Positions 8,187 through 16,226 of a stretch of 64,000 nucleotides of DNA are shown here, piece after piece. The notes below the pieces were generated by a model, which saw nothing but the letters and a program-made list of their open reading frames with translations, was not told where the DNA came from and did no database searches. Origin of the DNA: Frigoribacterium sp. Leaf186 (GTDB lineage Bacteria; Actinomycetota; Actinomycetes; Actinomycetales; Microbacteriaceae); NCBI RefSeq assembly GCF_001423905.1, contig NZ_LMPQ01000001.1:285512-349511 (forward strand), in the 5' to 3' direction. The position numbers were made by a program, and so were the translations under genes. Each line of letters begins with the position of its first letter. The stretch's first letter is position 1.

Positions 8187-8641
8187 CCGAGGTGGCCGCC
8201 TCCCCCGGCGCACTGCCCGAGGCGCTCGTCGAGATCCGCGAGGAGTTCCTCGCGCTCGACGTCCGCAACCGCCTGCAGCTGCTGCTCGAGTTCTCGAACG
8301 AGCTGCCCGAGTTGCCCGAGCGCTACGCCGACCACCCCGACCTGCTCGAGCGGGTGGTCGAGTGCCAGTCCCCCGTGTTCCTCTTCGTCGAGGTCGCCGA
8401 GGGCCGTGTCCACCTGCACGCCACGGCTCCGCGCGAGGCGCCGACGACGCGGGGGTTCGCGTCCATCCTCGCCCAGGGGCTCGACGGGCTCACGGTCGAG
8501 CAGGTGCTCGACGACGTCCCCGACGACTACCCGCAGACCATCGGCCTGACCGAGGCGGTCAGCCCGTTGCGCATCCGCGGCATGACCGCCCTGCTGGGTC
8601 GGGCCAAGCGCCAGATCCGCGAGCGGACCGCCGCCGCGTGA
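8183..8641 (+). CDS. sufE: SufE-family sulfur acceptor protein
   Basis: A 152-residue SufE-like protein. The GTG at 8183 overlaps the sseA stop (GTGA). The reactive cysteine is in [14 protein letters not shown], preceded by [16 protein letters not shown] and followed by [15 protein letters not shown], all SufE features. SufE accepts persulfide sulfur and passes it to the SufBCD scaffold for iron-sulfur cluster assembly. Here it is coupled to a rhodanese rather than to sufS. The stop overlaps the start of the RibD-like gene, so the three genes form one tightly coupled operon. Confidence 0.9.
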   Translation: MTEVAASPGALPEALVEIREEFLALDVRNRLQLLLEFSNELPELPERYADHPDLLERVVECQSPVFLFVEVAEGRVHLHATAPREAPTTRGFASILAQGLDGLTVEQVLDDVPDDYPQTIGLTEAVSPLRIRGMTALLGRAKRQIRERTAAA

Positions 8642-9393
8642 CGCTTCGGGTGCTGCACGCGCTCGAGCGGCCGACCGACGTCGGGCTCGAGCTCGACATC
8701 GACGACGCCGAGGCGCCGGCCCGGATCCGCGAGCTGTACGACCCGCCTCGCGAGACCTGGCTGCGCCTGAACCTCATCGCCGCGGTCAGCGGTGACGCCG
8801 CGGGCTCGGACGGCACCTCGGAGACCCTGAGCAACGCCACCGACCGCACCATCCTGGCGGCCATCCGCTCGCTCGCCGACGGCGTCCTCGTGGGCGCGGC
8901 GAGCGTGCGAGCCGAGGGCTACCGCGTGCCGAAGTCGTCCCGGTTGGTCGTCGTCACGTCGTCCGGCGACCTCTCGGGCCACCGCATGGACCCGACCGAG
9001 GCCGAGCGCGTCGTCGTGGTCTGTCCGGCCTCCGCCCGGGCGCGGGTCCGCGAGACCCTGGGCGAGGCGATCTGGGCGGCCGCGGCCGTGCTGACCGCAC
9101 CGGACGACGACGGTCGGCTGGAGCCCGCCGCGATCTTGCGGTGCCTCCGCGACCAGCGCCTCCGTTCGCTCGTCTGCGAGGGCGGGCCGTCGCTCGCCGG
9201 GCAGTTCTTGCGCGACGGGCTCGTCGACGAGTTGTGCCTGTCGACCTCGCCGCTCGTGATCGGCAGCGGCCTGCCCGTGTTCGGACGCGAACGCTTCGAC
9301 CCGGCGTCGCTCGTGCTCGGCCAGCTGCTCGTCGACGAGCAGAGCACGCTCTACGCGCGGTGGTCCGTCGAGGGCGGCCCGGCGAGCCGCTGA
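8638..9393 (+). CDS. RibD C-terminal domain / dihydrofolate reductase-like oxidoreductase
   Basis: A 251-residue protein starting at GTG 8638 (overlap GTGA with sufE). LRLNLIAAVSGDAAG, DRTILAAIRSLADGVLVGAA, SLVCEGGPSLAGQFL and DELCLSTSPLVIGSG are the hallmarks of the RibD C-terminal reductase family. The family includes pyrimidine reductases of riboflavin synthesis and stand-alone NAD(P)H reductases of unknown substrate. No deaminase domain is attached and no rib genes are nearby, so the substrate is open. The last 43 nt overlap the 3' end of the convergent hydrolase gene. Confidence 0.82.
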   Translation: MTLRVLHALERPTDVGLELDIDDAEAPARIRELYDPPRETWLRLNLIAAVSGDAAGSDGTSETLSNATDRTILAAIRSLADGVLVGAASVRAEGYRVPKSSRLVVVTSSGDLSGHRMDPTEAERVVVVCPASARARVRETLGEAIWAAAAVLTAPDDDGRLEPAAILRCLRDQRLRSLVCEGGPSLAGQFLRDGLVDELCLSTSPLVIGSGLPVFGRERFDPASLVLGQLLVDEQSTLYARWSVEGGPASR

Positions 9394-10568
9394 CGGTCCA
9401 GCCACCCCGATATCGTCGCGTCGAACCGTTCGGGGTCGAGGTTCCAGAGCTTGGTGTGCCGGGCGACCTCGAACACCTCGAGCGTCACGAGGTCGGGTCG
9501 CGCCTCGGCCAGCGCGTGCGACGCGGTGGACGGCACGAAGCCGTCGTCGTCGCTGTGCAGCACGAGCACCGGCACCTCGAGGTCACCGGAGCGCGCCACC
9601 AGGTCGAGCCGGTCGAAGTCGATCGGTTCGGCGCTGCCCGCCAGCCGGCAGGCCAGCGGCGACCCCAGGAGGCGCAGCACGACGCCCTGGACGACCGGCG
9701 GCACGCGCATGGCCGCGCCCTGGTAGGCGAGGGTCGTCCGCCAGTCCACCACCGGTGATTCGAGCACCAGGCCCGCGACGACCCCGCGGAGGGCCGAGCG
9801 CGTCGCCGCCTGCAGCACGAGGGCACCGCCCATCGACCAGCCCATCAGCACGACCGACGTCGCGCCGTGGTCGAGGGCGTACCGGAGGGCCGACTCGACG
9901 TCTCGCCACTCGGAGTCGCCGAGCGCGTACCGGCCGTCCGGCGACCGGGGTGCCTCGCCGTCGTTGCGGTACGACACGAGCAGCGAGGTGACGCCGCGTC
10001 GGTGGAAGACCGGCACCGCGCGGATGGTCTCGGCCCGGGTCACCCCGCGGCCGTGGACGCCGATCATCCAGGGGCCGCCGGTGCCGGACCCGACCGGGAC
10101 GAGCCACGCCGGGGCCGGGCCGACCTCGGTGGCGATCGTCACCTCGTGGGCGTCGAGGCCGGCGTCCTGCGGCGTCGGGAACAGCCAGCCCCCGATGCGG
10201 CCGTGACGGGCCCGCTCGAGCTCGCCGCCCTCGACGGCCTCGACCCGCCGCACGACGTGCCGGCTGTCGTCTCGGACGACCTCGCCGAGGCGGGCGTGCC
10301 CACGGCCGCGGTCGAACCAGAAGCTGTACCGGCCGGGGAGGCGCGTGTCGGGCGTCGAGGACAGCGTCACCGTCCCGGCCGCGGCGTCGTGGCCCTCGAC
10401 CCGGACGTCGTCGCGTCGCCGTCGGGCCGGGGTCACGATCTTGCGCGCGATGGCCACGACCCCCGACACCAGGGCAGCGGACGACAGGAACACGGTGCCG
10501 CCGACGGCGATCGAGACGATCGCGAGCGAGCCGAGGCCCCGTCGACCGGTGGGGGCGGGGCGGATCAC
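9351..10568 (-). CDS. Alpha/beta hydrolase with N-terminal membrane segment
   Basis: A 405-residue protein. I chose the GTG at 10568 because GAGGAGCT lies 4-11 nt before it. One hydrophobic stretch (about 11-37) should anchor it. The hydrolase fold then shows MIGVHGRG, the nucleophile elbow GWSMGGALV (Ser in GxSxG), Asp in VLVLHSDDDGFVP and His in EVARHTKLWNLDP, a complete Ser-Asp-His triad. It resembles serine aminopeptidase S33 and BAAT-type esterases. The substrate is unknown. Its tail overlaps the RibD-like gene end to end, and it is divergent from the DUF3000 gene. Confidence 0.85.
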   Translation of the reverse strand: MIRPAPTGRRGLGSLAIVSIAVGGTVFLSSAALVSGVVAIARKIVTPARRRRDDVRVEGHDAAAGTVTLSSTPDTRLPGRYSFWFDRGRGHARLGEVVRDDSRHVVRRVEAVEGGELERARHGRIGGWLFPTPQDAGLDAHEVTIATEVGPAPAWLVPVGSGTGGPWMIGVHGRGVTRAETIRAVPVFHRRGVTSLLVSYRNDGEAPRSPDGRYALGDSEWRDVESALRYALDHGATSVVLMGWSMGGALVLQAATRSALRGVVAGLVLESPVVDWRTTLAYQGAAMRVPPVVQGVVLRLLGSPLACRLAGSAEPIDFDRLDLVARSGDLEVPVLVLHSDDDGFVPSTASHALAEARPDLVTLEVFEVARHTKLWNLDPERFDATISGWLDRQRLAGPPSTDHRA

Positions 10569-10678
10569 GGGCAGCTCCTCGGGCGACGGCAGGTGGCTTC
10601 GGGGTGACCTGTGGATCTGCTGAGCCGGGCGCGGCGTGCCGCGGGGGTCGCCCTCGGGTTCGACCCTAGTCTTCGAGG

Positions 10679-11275
10679 GTGTCCGAGATCCCCCCGACGC
10701 CGACCCGGCCGCCCGCGTTCGCCGCGGCCGTCGAGTCCGTCCACCGCGCCTCCGCACGGGACGCCCTCGCCGTGACCGAGATCCCCGCGCCGAACGGCCT
10801 CGCGCCGCACGCCCTGGCCCTCGCCGGCGACGTCGTGGGTGCCGCCGGCCGCCCCGACCCCGACCTGGGCACGGGACGCTTCGTCCTGCTCTACGACGAG
10901 GACGAACCCGAGGCCTGGGGCGGCCCGTTCCGCGTGGTCAGCTTCGCGCAGGCCCCCCTCGAGACCGAGCTCGCCCTCGACCCGTTCGTGGCGGACGTGG
11001 CGTGGTCGTGGTTGGTCGACAGCCTCGACGCCCGGGGTGCCTCGTACGACCAGGCCTCCGGCACCGCCACGAAGATCCTCTCGACCGGATACGGTGAGCT
11101 GGCCAGCCACGGCGACGGGGCCCAGCTCGAGCTCCGGGCCTCGTGGAGTCCCACGACCACCGACCTGGCCCCGCACATCGAGGCCTGGAGCGAGTTGATC
11201 TGCACGCTCGCCGGGTTGCCCCCGACGGTCGAGGGCGTGACGCTCCTCGCCTCGCGGCGGGTCGGGCGGGACTGA
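10679..11275 (+). CDS. DUF3000 family protein
   Basis: A 198-residue protein with a GTG start. It matches the actinobacterial DUF3000 family by memory (LAPHALALAGDVV, GTGRFVLLYD, WSWLVDSLD, TLAGLPPTVEGVTLLASRR). No transmembrane segment or catalytic motif is visible and the function is unknown. In several actinobacteria this gene precedes a ribonuclease D gene, as it does here (63 nt gap). Bases near 10745 (CCGCGCCTCC) resemble the dispersed motif. Confidence 0.8.
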   Translation: MSEIPPTPTRPPAFAAAVESVHRASARDALAVTEIPAPNGLAPHALALAGDVVGAAGRPDPDLGTGRFVLLYDEDEPEAWGGPFRVVSFAQAPLETELALDPFVADVAWSWLVDSLDARGASYDQASGTATKILSTGYGELASHGDGAQLELRASWSPTTTDLAPHIEAWSELICTLAGLPPTVEGVTLLASRRVGRD

Positions 11276-11338
11276 CCCACCGGATCAGGACGGCGCGACC
11301 GGACCAGAACAGCGCCCCCGGACAGGAACAGCGGAGAC

Positions 11339-12643
11339 ATGACCACAGCGACACCAGACGAGGCAACACCCGTCGGCGACGGCTCCGGCGGCGCGGAGCC
11401 CCGGGTGACCGTCCGACCCCGGGTCGAGACGGCGGACTCGGTCCACGGAGAGGTCGCCGTCATCGACGACCGCGAGGGGTACCTCGCGGCGGTCGAGGCG
11501 ATCCGGGCCGGCACCGGCCCCGTGTCGATCGACGCTGAGCGTGCCTCCGGCTACCGCTACTCGCAACGCGCCTACCTGATCCAGGTCTTCCGTCGGGGGG
11601 CCGGGGTGTTCTTGCTCGATCCCCCCGCCATCGGCTCGTTCGCCGAGCTGCAGGACGTCATCGGCGACGAAGAGTGGGTCCTCCACGCCGCCAGCCAAGA
11701 CCTGGCCTGCCTGCGAGAGGTGGGCCTGGACCCGAGTCGCATCTTCGACACCGAGCTCGGTGCCCGCATCGCGGGGCTGCCGAAGGTCGGGCTCGGGGCC
11801 GTCGTCGAGCACCTTCTCGGCGTCCACCTCGCCAAGGAGCACAGCGCGGCCGACTGGTCCACGCGTCCGCTCCCCCAGAGCTGGCTGGTCTACGCCGCGC
11901 TCGACGTCGAGTTGCTCGTCGACCTGCGGGACGCCATGGAGGCGGTGCTCGCGGACGCGGGCAAGCTCGAGATCGCGCGTCAGGAGTTCGAGGCGACGCT
12001 GCGCCGCGAGGCCAAGCCCGCCCGCGTCGACCCGTGGCGTCGCCTGACCGGGCTGCACAGCCTGCGCGGATCGCGCTCGCTGGCCGTCGCCCGCGAGCTC
12101 TGGCAGGCCCGCGACGACTACGCCCGAGAGATCGACACGGCCCCCGGGCGGCTCGTGCCCGACTCGTCGCTCGTCGCGGCGACCCGGGCCATGCCGACCG
12201 ACAAGCGTGCCCTGGCCGGCATCAAGGAGTTCGTCGGCCGCGCCAGCCGCAGCGAACTCGACCGGTGGTTCGCCGCCATCGAACGCGGTCGAGCCACGAC
12301 CGACCTGCCGTCGCACCGTGGCCCGGCCAGCGACACCTTGCCCCCACCCCGCTCGTGGGCCGACAAGAACCCGCTCGCCGACGCCCGGTACAAGGCCGTG
12401 CGACCGCGGGTGACCGAGATCGCCGAGGGTCTCGACCTCCCCGTCGAGAACCTGCTCACGCCCGAGACGCTCCGCCGCCTCGCCTGGGACCCGCCGATCC
12501 CCTTCGACGCACCGACGATCTCGGCGGCGATGGTCGAGCTCGGGGCACGCCCCTGGCAGGTCGACGCCGTGGCCGAGGCCGTCGCCGAGGCCTTTGTCGA
12601 CGCCCACCAAGAGCCCGAGCCGACGGGCGACGGCCCTTCGTAG
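11339..12643 (+). CDS. rnd: Ribonuclease D-like 3'-5' exonuclease with HRDC domain
   Basis: A 434-residue protein. The DEDD exonuclease domain (about 40-215) contains VSIDAERAS, HAASQDLACL, DTELGARIAGLPKVGL and WLVYAALDVELLVDL, which carry the metal-binding acids. An HRDC domain follows (about 230-310, LWQARDDYAREIDTAPGRLV) and then a C-terminal helical region. RNase D trims 3' ends of tRNA and other stable RNA. The ATG at 11339 is 63 nt after the DUF3000 gene. The Glu of the usual DxE motif is present (DAE). Confidence 0.9.
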   Translation: MTTATPDEATPVGDGSGGAEPRVTVRPRVETADSVHGEVAVIDDREGYLAAVEAIRAGTGPVSIDAERASGYRYSQRAYLIQVFRRGAGVFLLDPPAIGSFAELQDVIGDEEWVLHAASQDLACLREVGLDPSRIFDTELGARIAGLPKVGLGAVVEHLLGVHLAKEHSAADWSTRPLPQSWLVYAALDVELLVDLRDAMEAVLADAGKLEIARQEFEATLRREAKPARVDPWRRLTGLHSLRGSRSLAVARELWQARDDYAREIDTAPGRLVPDSSLVAATRAMPTDKRALAGIKEFVGRASRSELDRWFAAIERGRATTDLPSHRGPASDTLPPPRSWADKNPLADARYKAVRPRVTEIAEGLDLPVENLLTPETLRRLAWDPPIPFDAPTISAAMVELGARPWQVDAVAEAVAEAFVDAHQEPEPTGDGPS

Positions 12644-12716
12644 GATTGCTCGAACGATTCTCGGGCCCCCGGCCTCGTCCCTAAGATCAGGAGCGAATCC
12701 TGACACTGGAGGCACT

Positions 12717-13922
12717 GTGGCCGAGAGCAACGATGTCGTGTTCGTCGACGGGGTACGCACCCCGTTCGGTCGGGCCGGCGACAAAGGAATGTACTGGCAG
12801 ACCCGGGCCGACGACCTGGTCGTGAAGGCGATGAAGGGCCTTCTCGAGCGCAATCCGTCGCTCCCGCCCGAACGCATCGACGACGTCGCCATCGCGGCCA
12901 CGACGCAGCAGGGCGACCAGGGGCTCACCCTCGGTCGCACGACGGCACTCCTGGCCGGCCTGCCCCGGTCCGTGCCCGGGTACGCGATCGACCGCATGTG
13001 CGCCGGTGCCATGACCAGCGTGACCACCGTCGCCGGAGGCATCGCCTTCGGCGCCTACGACGTGGCCCTCGCCGGTGGCGTCGAGCACATGGGGCGCCAC
13101 CCGATGGGCTTCGCCGCCGACCCGAACCCGCGGTTCGTCGCCGAGAAGCTCGTCAGTGGCGAGGCCCTCAACATGGGCAACACCGCCGAGCGCATCCACG
13201 ACCGGTTCCCCCAGCTGACCAAAGAACGCTCCGACCGGTACGCGATGCGGTCCCAGCAGAAGCTGGCCGCCGCCTACGAGGCCGGCCAGATCCAGCCCGA
13301 CCTCGTCCCGGTCGCGATCAAGACCGACCAGGGCTGGGGGCTCGCGACCCGCGACGAGGCTCCTCGCCCCGAGACCACCATGGAGGGGCTGGCCGCCCTC
13401 CGGACGCCGTTCAGGCCGCACGGTCGCGTCACGGCGGGCAACTCGTCCGGGCTGAACGACGGGGCGACGGTCAGCCTGATGGCGTCCGGGGCAGCCGCGA
13501 AAGAGCTGGGGCTCACCCCCAAGATGCGCCTCGTCAGCTTCGCCTTCGCCGGCGTCGAGCCCGAGATCATGGGCATCGGCCCCGTCCCGTCCACCGAGAA
13601 GGCCTTGCGCAAGGCCGGGCTCTCGATCGACGACATCGGGCTCTTCGAACTCAACGAGGCGTTCGCCGTCCAGGTGCTGTCGCTGCTCGACCACTTCGGC
13701 ATCGACGACGACGACCCCCGCGTGAACCCCTGGGGCGGCGCCATCGCCGTGGGGCACCCCCTCGCCTCGTCGGGCGTCCGGCTGATGATCCAGCTGGCCC
13801 GCCAGTTCGAGCAGCACCCCGAGGTGCGTTACGGCCTCACGGCCATGTGCGTCGGCCTCGGTCAGGGCGGCAGCGTCATCTGGGAGAACCCCCACCACTC
13901 GCGAAAGGCGGCTCGCGCATGA
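12717..13922 (+). CDS. fadA: Acetyl-CoA C-acyltransferase (thiolase)
   Basis: A 401-residue thiolase. The GTG at 12717 follows TGGAGGCACT. It begins VVFVDGVRTPFGRAG and has the active-site cysteine in DRMCAGAMTS, ELNEAFAVQ, GGAIAVGHPLASSG (His) and AMCVGLGQGGS (second Cys). It cleaves 3-ketoacyl-CoA in fatty acid beta-oxidation. It overlaps fadB by 4 nt (ATGA), so the trifunctional complex subunits are made together. A 73-nt gap to rnd holds the promoter. Confidence 0.95.
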   Translation: MAESNDVVFVDGVRTPFGRAGDKGMYWQTRADDLVVKAMKGLLERNPSLPPERIDDVAIAATTQQGDQGLTLGRTTALLAGLPRSVPGYAIDRMCAGAMTSVTTVAGGIAFGAYDVALAGGVEHMGRHPMGFAADPNPRFVAEKLVSGEALNMGNTAERIHDRFPQLTKERSDRYAMRSQQKLAAAYEAGQIQPDLVPVAIKTDQGWGLATRDEAPRPETTMEGLAALRTPFRPHGRVTAGNSSGLNDGATVSLMASGAAAKELGLTPKMRLVSFAFAGVEPEIMGIGPVPSTEKALRKAGLSIDDIGLFELNEAFAVQVLSLLDHFGIDDDDPRVNPWGGAIAVGHPLASSGVRLMIQLARQFEQHPEVRYGLTAMCVGLGQGGSVIWENPHHSRKAARA

Positions 13923-16042
13923 GCACGGCGACCGAACAACTGACCGAGCTGTCGGCCGACGAGGTCGTCACGCACTCCTACGTCCGAGACGTCCCGCTGC
14001 CCTCGGGGGGCGTCCTCGCCCTAGTCACCCTCGACAACGGTCGCGACCACACCCGACCGAGCACCCTGGGGCCGGCGACGCTGCACGAGTTCGGCGCGAC
14101 CCTCGACGCGGTCCGCACCCGCGCCTCCTCGGGTGCGATCGCGGCGATCGCCGTGACGGGCAAGCCGTACTTCCTGGCAGCGGGTGCCGACCTGAGCAAG
14201 GTCAGCGCCATCCCCAGTCGAGACGTCGCCCGCGAGCTGGCCCGGCTCGGCCACGCCGTGCTCGGCAAGCTGCACGACGCCGCCGTGCCCACCTTCGTGT
14301 TCGTCAACGGGCTCGCCCTCGGTGGCGGCGTCGAGATCGGCCTGCACGCCGACTACCGGACGGTCGACTCGTCCGCCGCGGCGATCGCGTTGCCCGAGGT
14401 CTTCCTCGGCATCATCCCGGGCTGGGGTGGGGCCTGGCTGCTGCCGAACCTCATCGGCATCGAGAACGCGCTCAAGGTCGTCATCGAGAACCCGCTGAAG
14501 AACAACCGCACCCTCAAGCCCGCCCAGGCCCTCGAGCTCGGCATCGTCGACGTGATGTTCGGCCCGGCCGCGTTCCTCGAGGACAGCATCCGCTGGGCGG
14601 ACGACGTGCTGACGGGACGCGTCGTGGTCAAACGGCCGAACGTGCCCGGCAAGCTCGAGCGCGCGGTGAAGTGGGACGTCGCCGTGTCGGTGGCACGCAA
14701 GTCTCTGGAGTCGAAGATCGGCACCGTGGCGAAGTCCCCGTACGCCGCCCTCGACCTGCTCAAGGCGGCCAAGAACACCGACCGGGCGACCGGTTTCGCG
14801 GCCGAGGACGAAGCCCTGGCCGACCTCGTGGCCGGTGACCAGTTCCACGCCAGCATGTACGCCTTCGACCTGGTGCAGAAGCGGGCGAAGAAGCCCGCGG
14901 GGGCGCCCTCCCCCGACCTCGCCCGCACGGTCGGCAAGGTCGGCATCGTCGGGGCAGGTCTCATGGCGAGCCAGTTCGCCTTGCTCTTCGTCCGCCGCCT
15001 CCGCGTGCCCGTCGTCATCACCGACCTCGACCAGGACCGGGTCGACACGGCCCTCGGCCGCATCCGCGGGGAGATCGACGATCTGCAGGGCAAGGGACGC
15101 ATCTCGCGAGACGAGTCGAACCGGCTCAAGGCGCTGATCACGGGCACGACCGACCTTTCGGACTTCGCCGACGCCGACTGGGTGATCGAGGCCGTGTTCG
15201 AAGAACTCGGCGTCAAACAAGAGGTCTTCGCGAACGTCGAGGCCGTCGTCTCCGACACCACGGTGCTGGCGACGAACACGTCGTCGCTCAGCGTCGAGCA
15301 GATCGGGGCGCGGCTCGCCCACCCCGAGCGACTCGTGGGGTTCCACTTCTTCAACCCCGTCGCCGTCATGCCGTTGATCGAGGTCGTCAAGACGCCCGCG
15401 ACCGACGACGAGACGCTCAGCACGGCCATGGTCACGGCCAAGGCCCTGCGGAAGAACGCCGTCATCACGGCCGACACCCCCGGGTTCGTCGTCAACCGCA
15501 TCCTGGCCAAACTGCTCGGCGAGGCCATGCACGCGGTCGAGACGGGGACGCCCTTCGAGGTGGTCGATCGTGCCACCGCACCGTTCGGCCTGCCCATGAC
15601 CCCCTTCGAACTGCTCGAACTCGTCGGGCTCACGGTCGGGGCGCACGTTCTCGACACCCACCACGCGGCCTTCCCCGACCGGTTCTTCGCGAGTGACGGG
15701 CTGCATCGTCTGGCCGAGCACGGCACGATCTTCGAGCGTGACTCGAAGGGGCGCCGCAAGGGGTTCGACAAGAAGGCCGTCGCTCTGGCCGCGGGCCCCG
15801 GTACGGCCCTCACCGACGACGAGCTGCGGGTCCGCATCGAGGACGGGCTCGCCGACGAGGTCGGACGCATGCTCGACGACCACGTGGTGGCGGCGGCCGA
15901 AGACATCGACCTCTGCCTGATCCTCGGGGCGGGGTATCCCTTCCAGATGGGCGGGGTGACGCCGTACCTCGACCGGGTCGGCGCCTCGCGGCGCGTGCGT
16001 GGACGCGATTTCCACGAGCCCGCGATCCGCGGCGTCGAGTAA
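13919..16042 (+). CDS. fadB: FadB-type multifunctional protein: enoyl-CoA hydratase and 3-hydroxyacyl-CoA dehydrogenase
   Basis: A 707-residue fusion. The N-terminal crotonase domain (about 20-290) shows AAGADLSKV, ALGGGVEIGLHADYR and LPEVFLGIIPGWGG. The dehydrogenase part (about 335-700) has the NAD fold KVGIVGAGLMASQFA, TNTSSLSVEQI, GFHFFNPVAVMPLIEVV and DTPGFVVNRI, then a C-terminal helical domain. It hydrates enoyl-CoA and oxidises the resulting 3-hydroxyacyl-CoA, feeding FadA. Residues around 67-72 (TRASSG) are encoded by a copy of the dispersed motif at 14118-14129. Confidence 0.95.
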   Translation: MSTATEQLTELSADEVVTHSYVRDVPLPSGGVLALVTLDNGRDHTRPSTLGPATLHEFGATLDAVRTRASSGAIAAIAVTGKPYFLAAGADLSKVSAIPSRDVARELARLGHAVLGKLHDAAVPTFVFVNGLALGGGVEIGLHADYRTVDSSAAAIALPEVFLGIIPGWGGAWLLPNLIGIENALKVVIENPLKNNRTLKPAQALELGIVDVMFGPAAFLEDSIRWADDVLTGRVVVKRPNVPGKLERAVKWDVAVSVARKSLESKIGTVAKSPYAALDLLKAAKNTDRATGFAAEDEALADLVAGDQFHASMYAFDLVQKRAKKPAGAPSPDLARTVGKVGIVGAGLMASQFALLFVRRLRVPVVITDLDQDRVDTALGRIRGEIDDLQGKGRISRDESNRLKALITGTTDLSDFADADWVIEAVFEELGVKQEVFANVEAVVSDTTVLATNTSSLSVEQIGARLAHPERLVGFHFFNPVAVMPLIEVVKTPATDDETLSTAMVTAKALRKNAVITADTPGFVVNRILAKLLGEAMHAVETGTPFEVVDRATAPFGLPMTPFELLELVGLTVGAHVLDTHHAAFPDRFFASDGLHRLAEHGTIFERDSKGRRKGFDKKAVALAAGPGTALTDDELRVRIEDGLADEVGRMLDDHVVAAAEDIDLCLILGAGYPFQMGGVTPYLDRVGASRRVRGRDFHEPAIRGVE
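14118..14129 (-). repeat. Dispersed GGAGGCGCGG motif inside fadB
   Basis: CCCGCGCCTCCT on the plus strand, i.e. AGGAGGCGCGGG on minus. It encodes R-A-S-S in the fadB N-terminal domain. Confidence 0.55.
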
Positions 16043-16066
16043 GACCCGGCGCGGCCCAGCCCCGCG

Positions 16067-16109
16067 ACGACGAACGCCCCGTCTCAGGTCGAGATGGGGC
16101 GTTCGTCGT
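16067..16109 (+). terminator. fadAB terminator
   Basis: A 19-bp stem ACGACGAACGCCCCGTCTC with its complement at 16091-16109 (one G-T pair), 5-nt loop, 24 nt after fadB. Confidence 0.8.
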
Positions 16110-16146
16110 GCCGGGGCGGGGAATCCGCCTCGTTCGCGTCCGTCGC

Positions 16147-16226
16147 GCCGACGGTCCGTGCGGCCGAGCGTCAGCCGTGCCGACGGTCCGTGCGGCCGAG
16201 GGCGAGGCTCAGCCGTGCCGACGGTC
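16147..16226. repeat. Direct repeats between fadB and dxs
   Basis: The 22-mer GCCGACGGTCCGTGCGGCCGAG occurs at 16147-16168 and 16179-16200; TCAGCCGTGCCGACGGTC occurs at 16171-16188 and 16209-16226. The array runs into the dxs stop codon (16225-16227). Confidence 0.8.
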
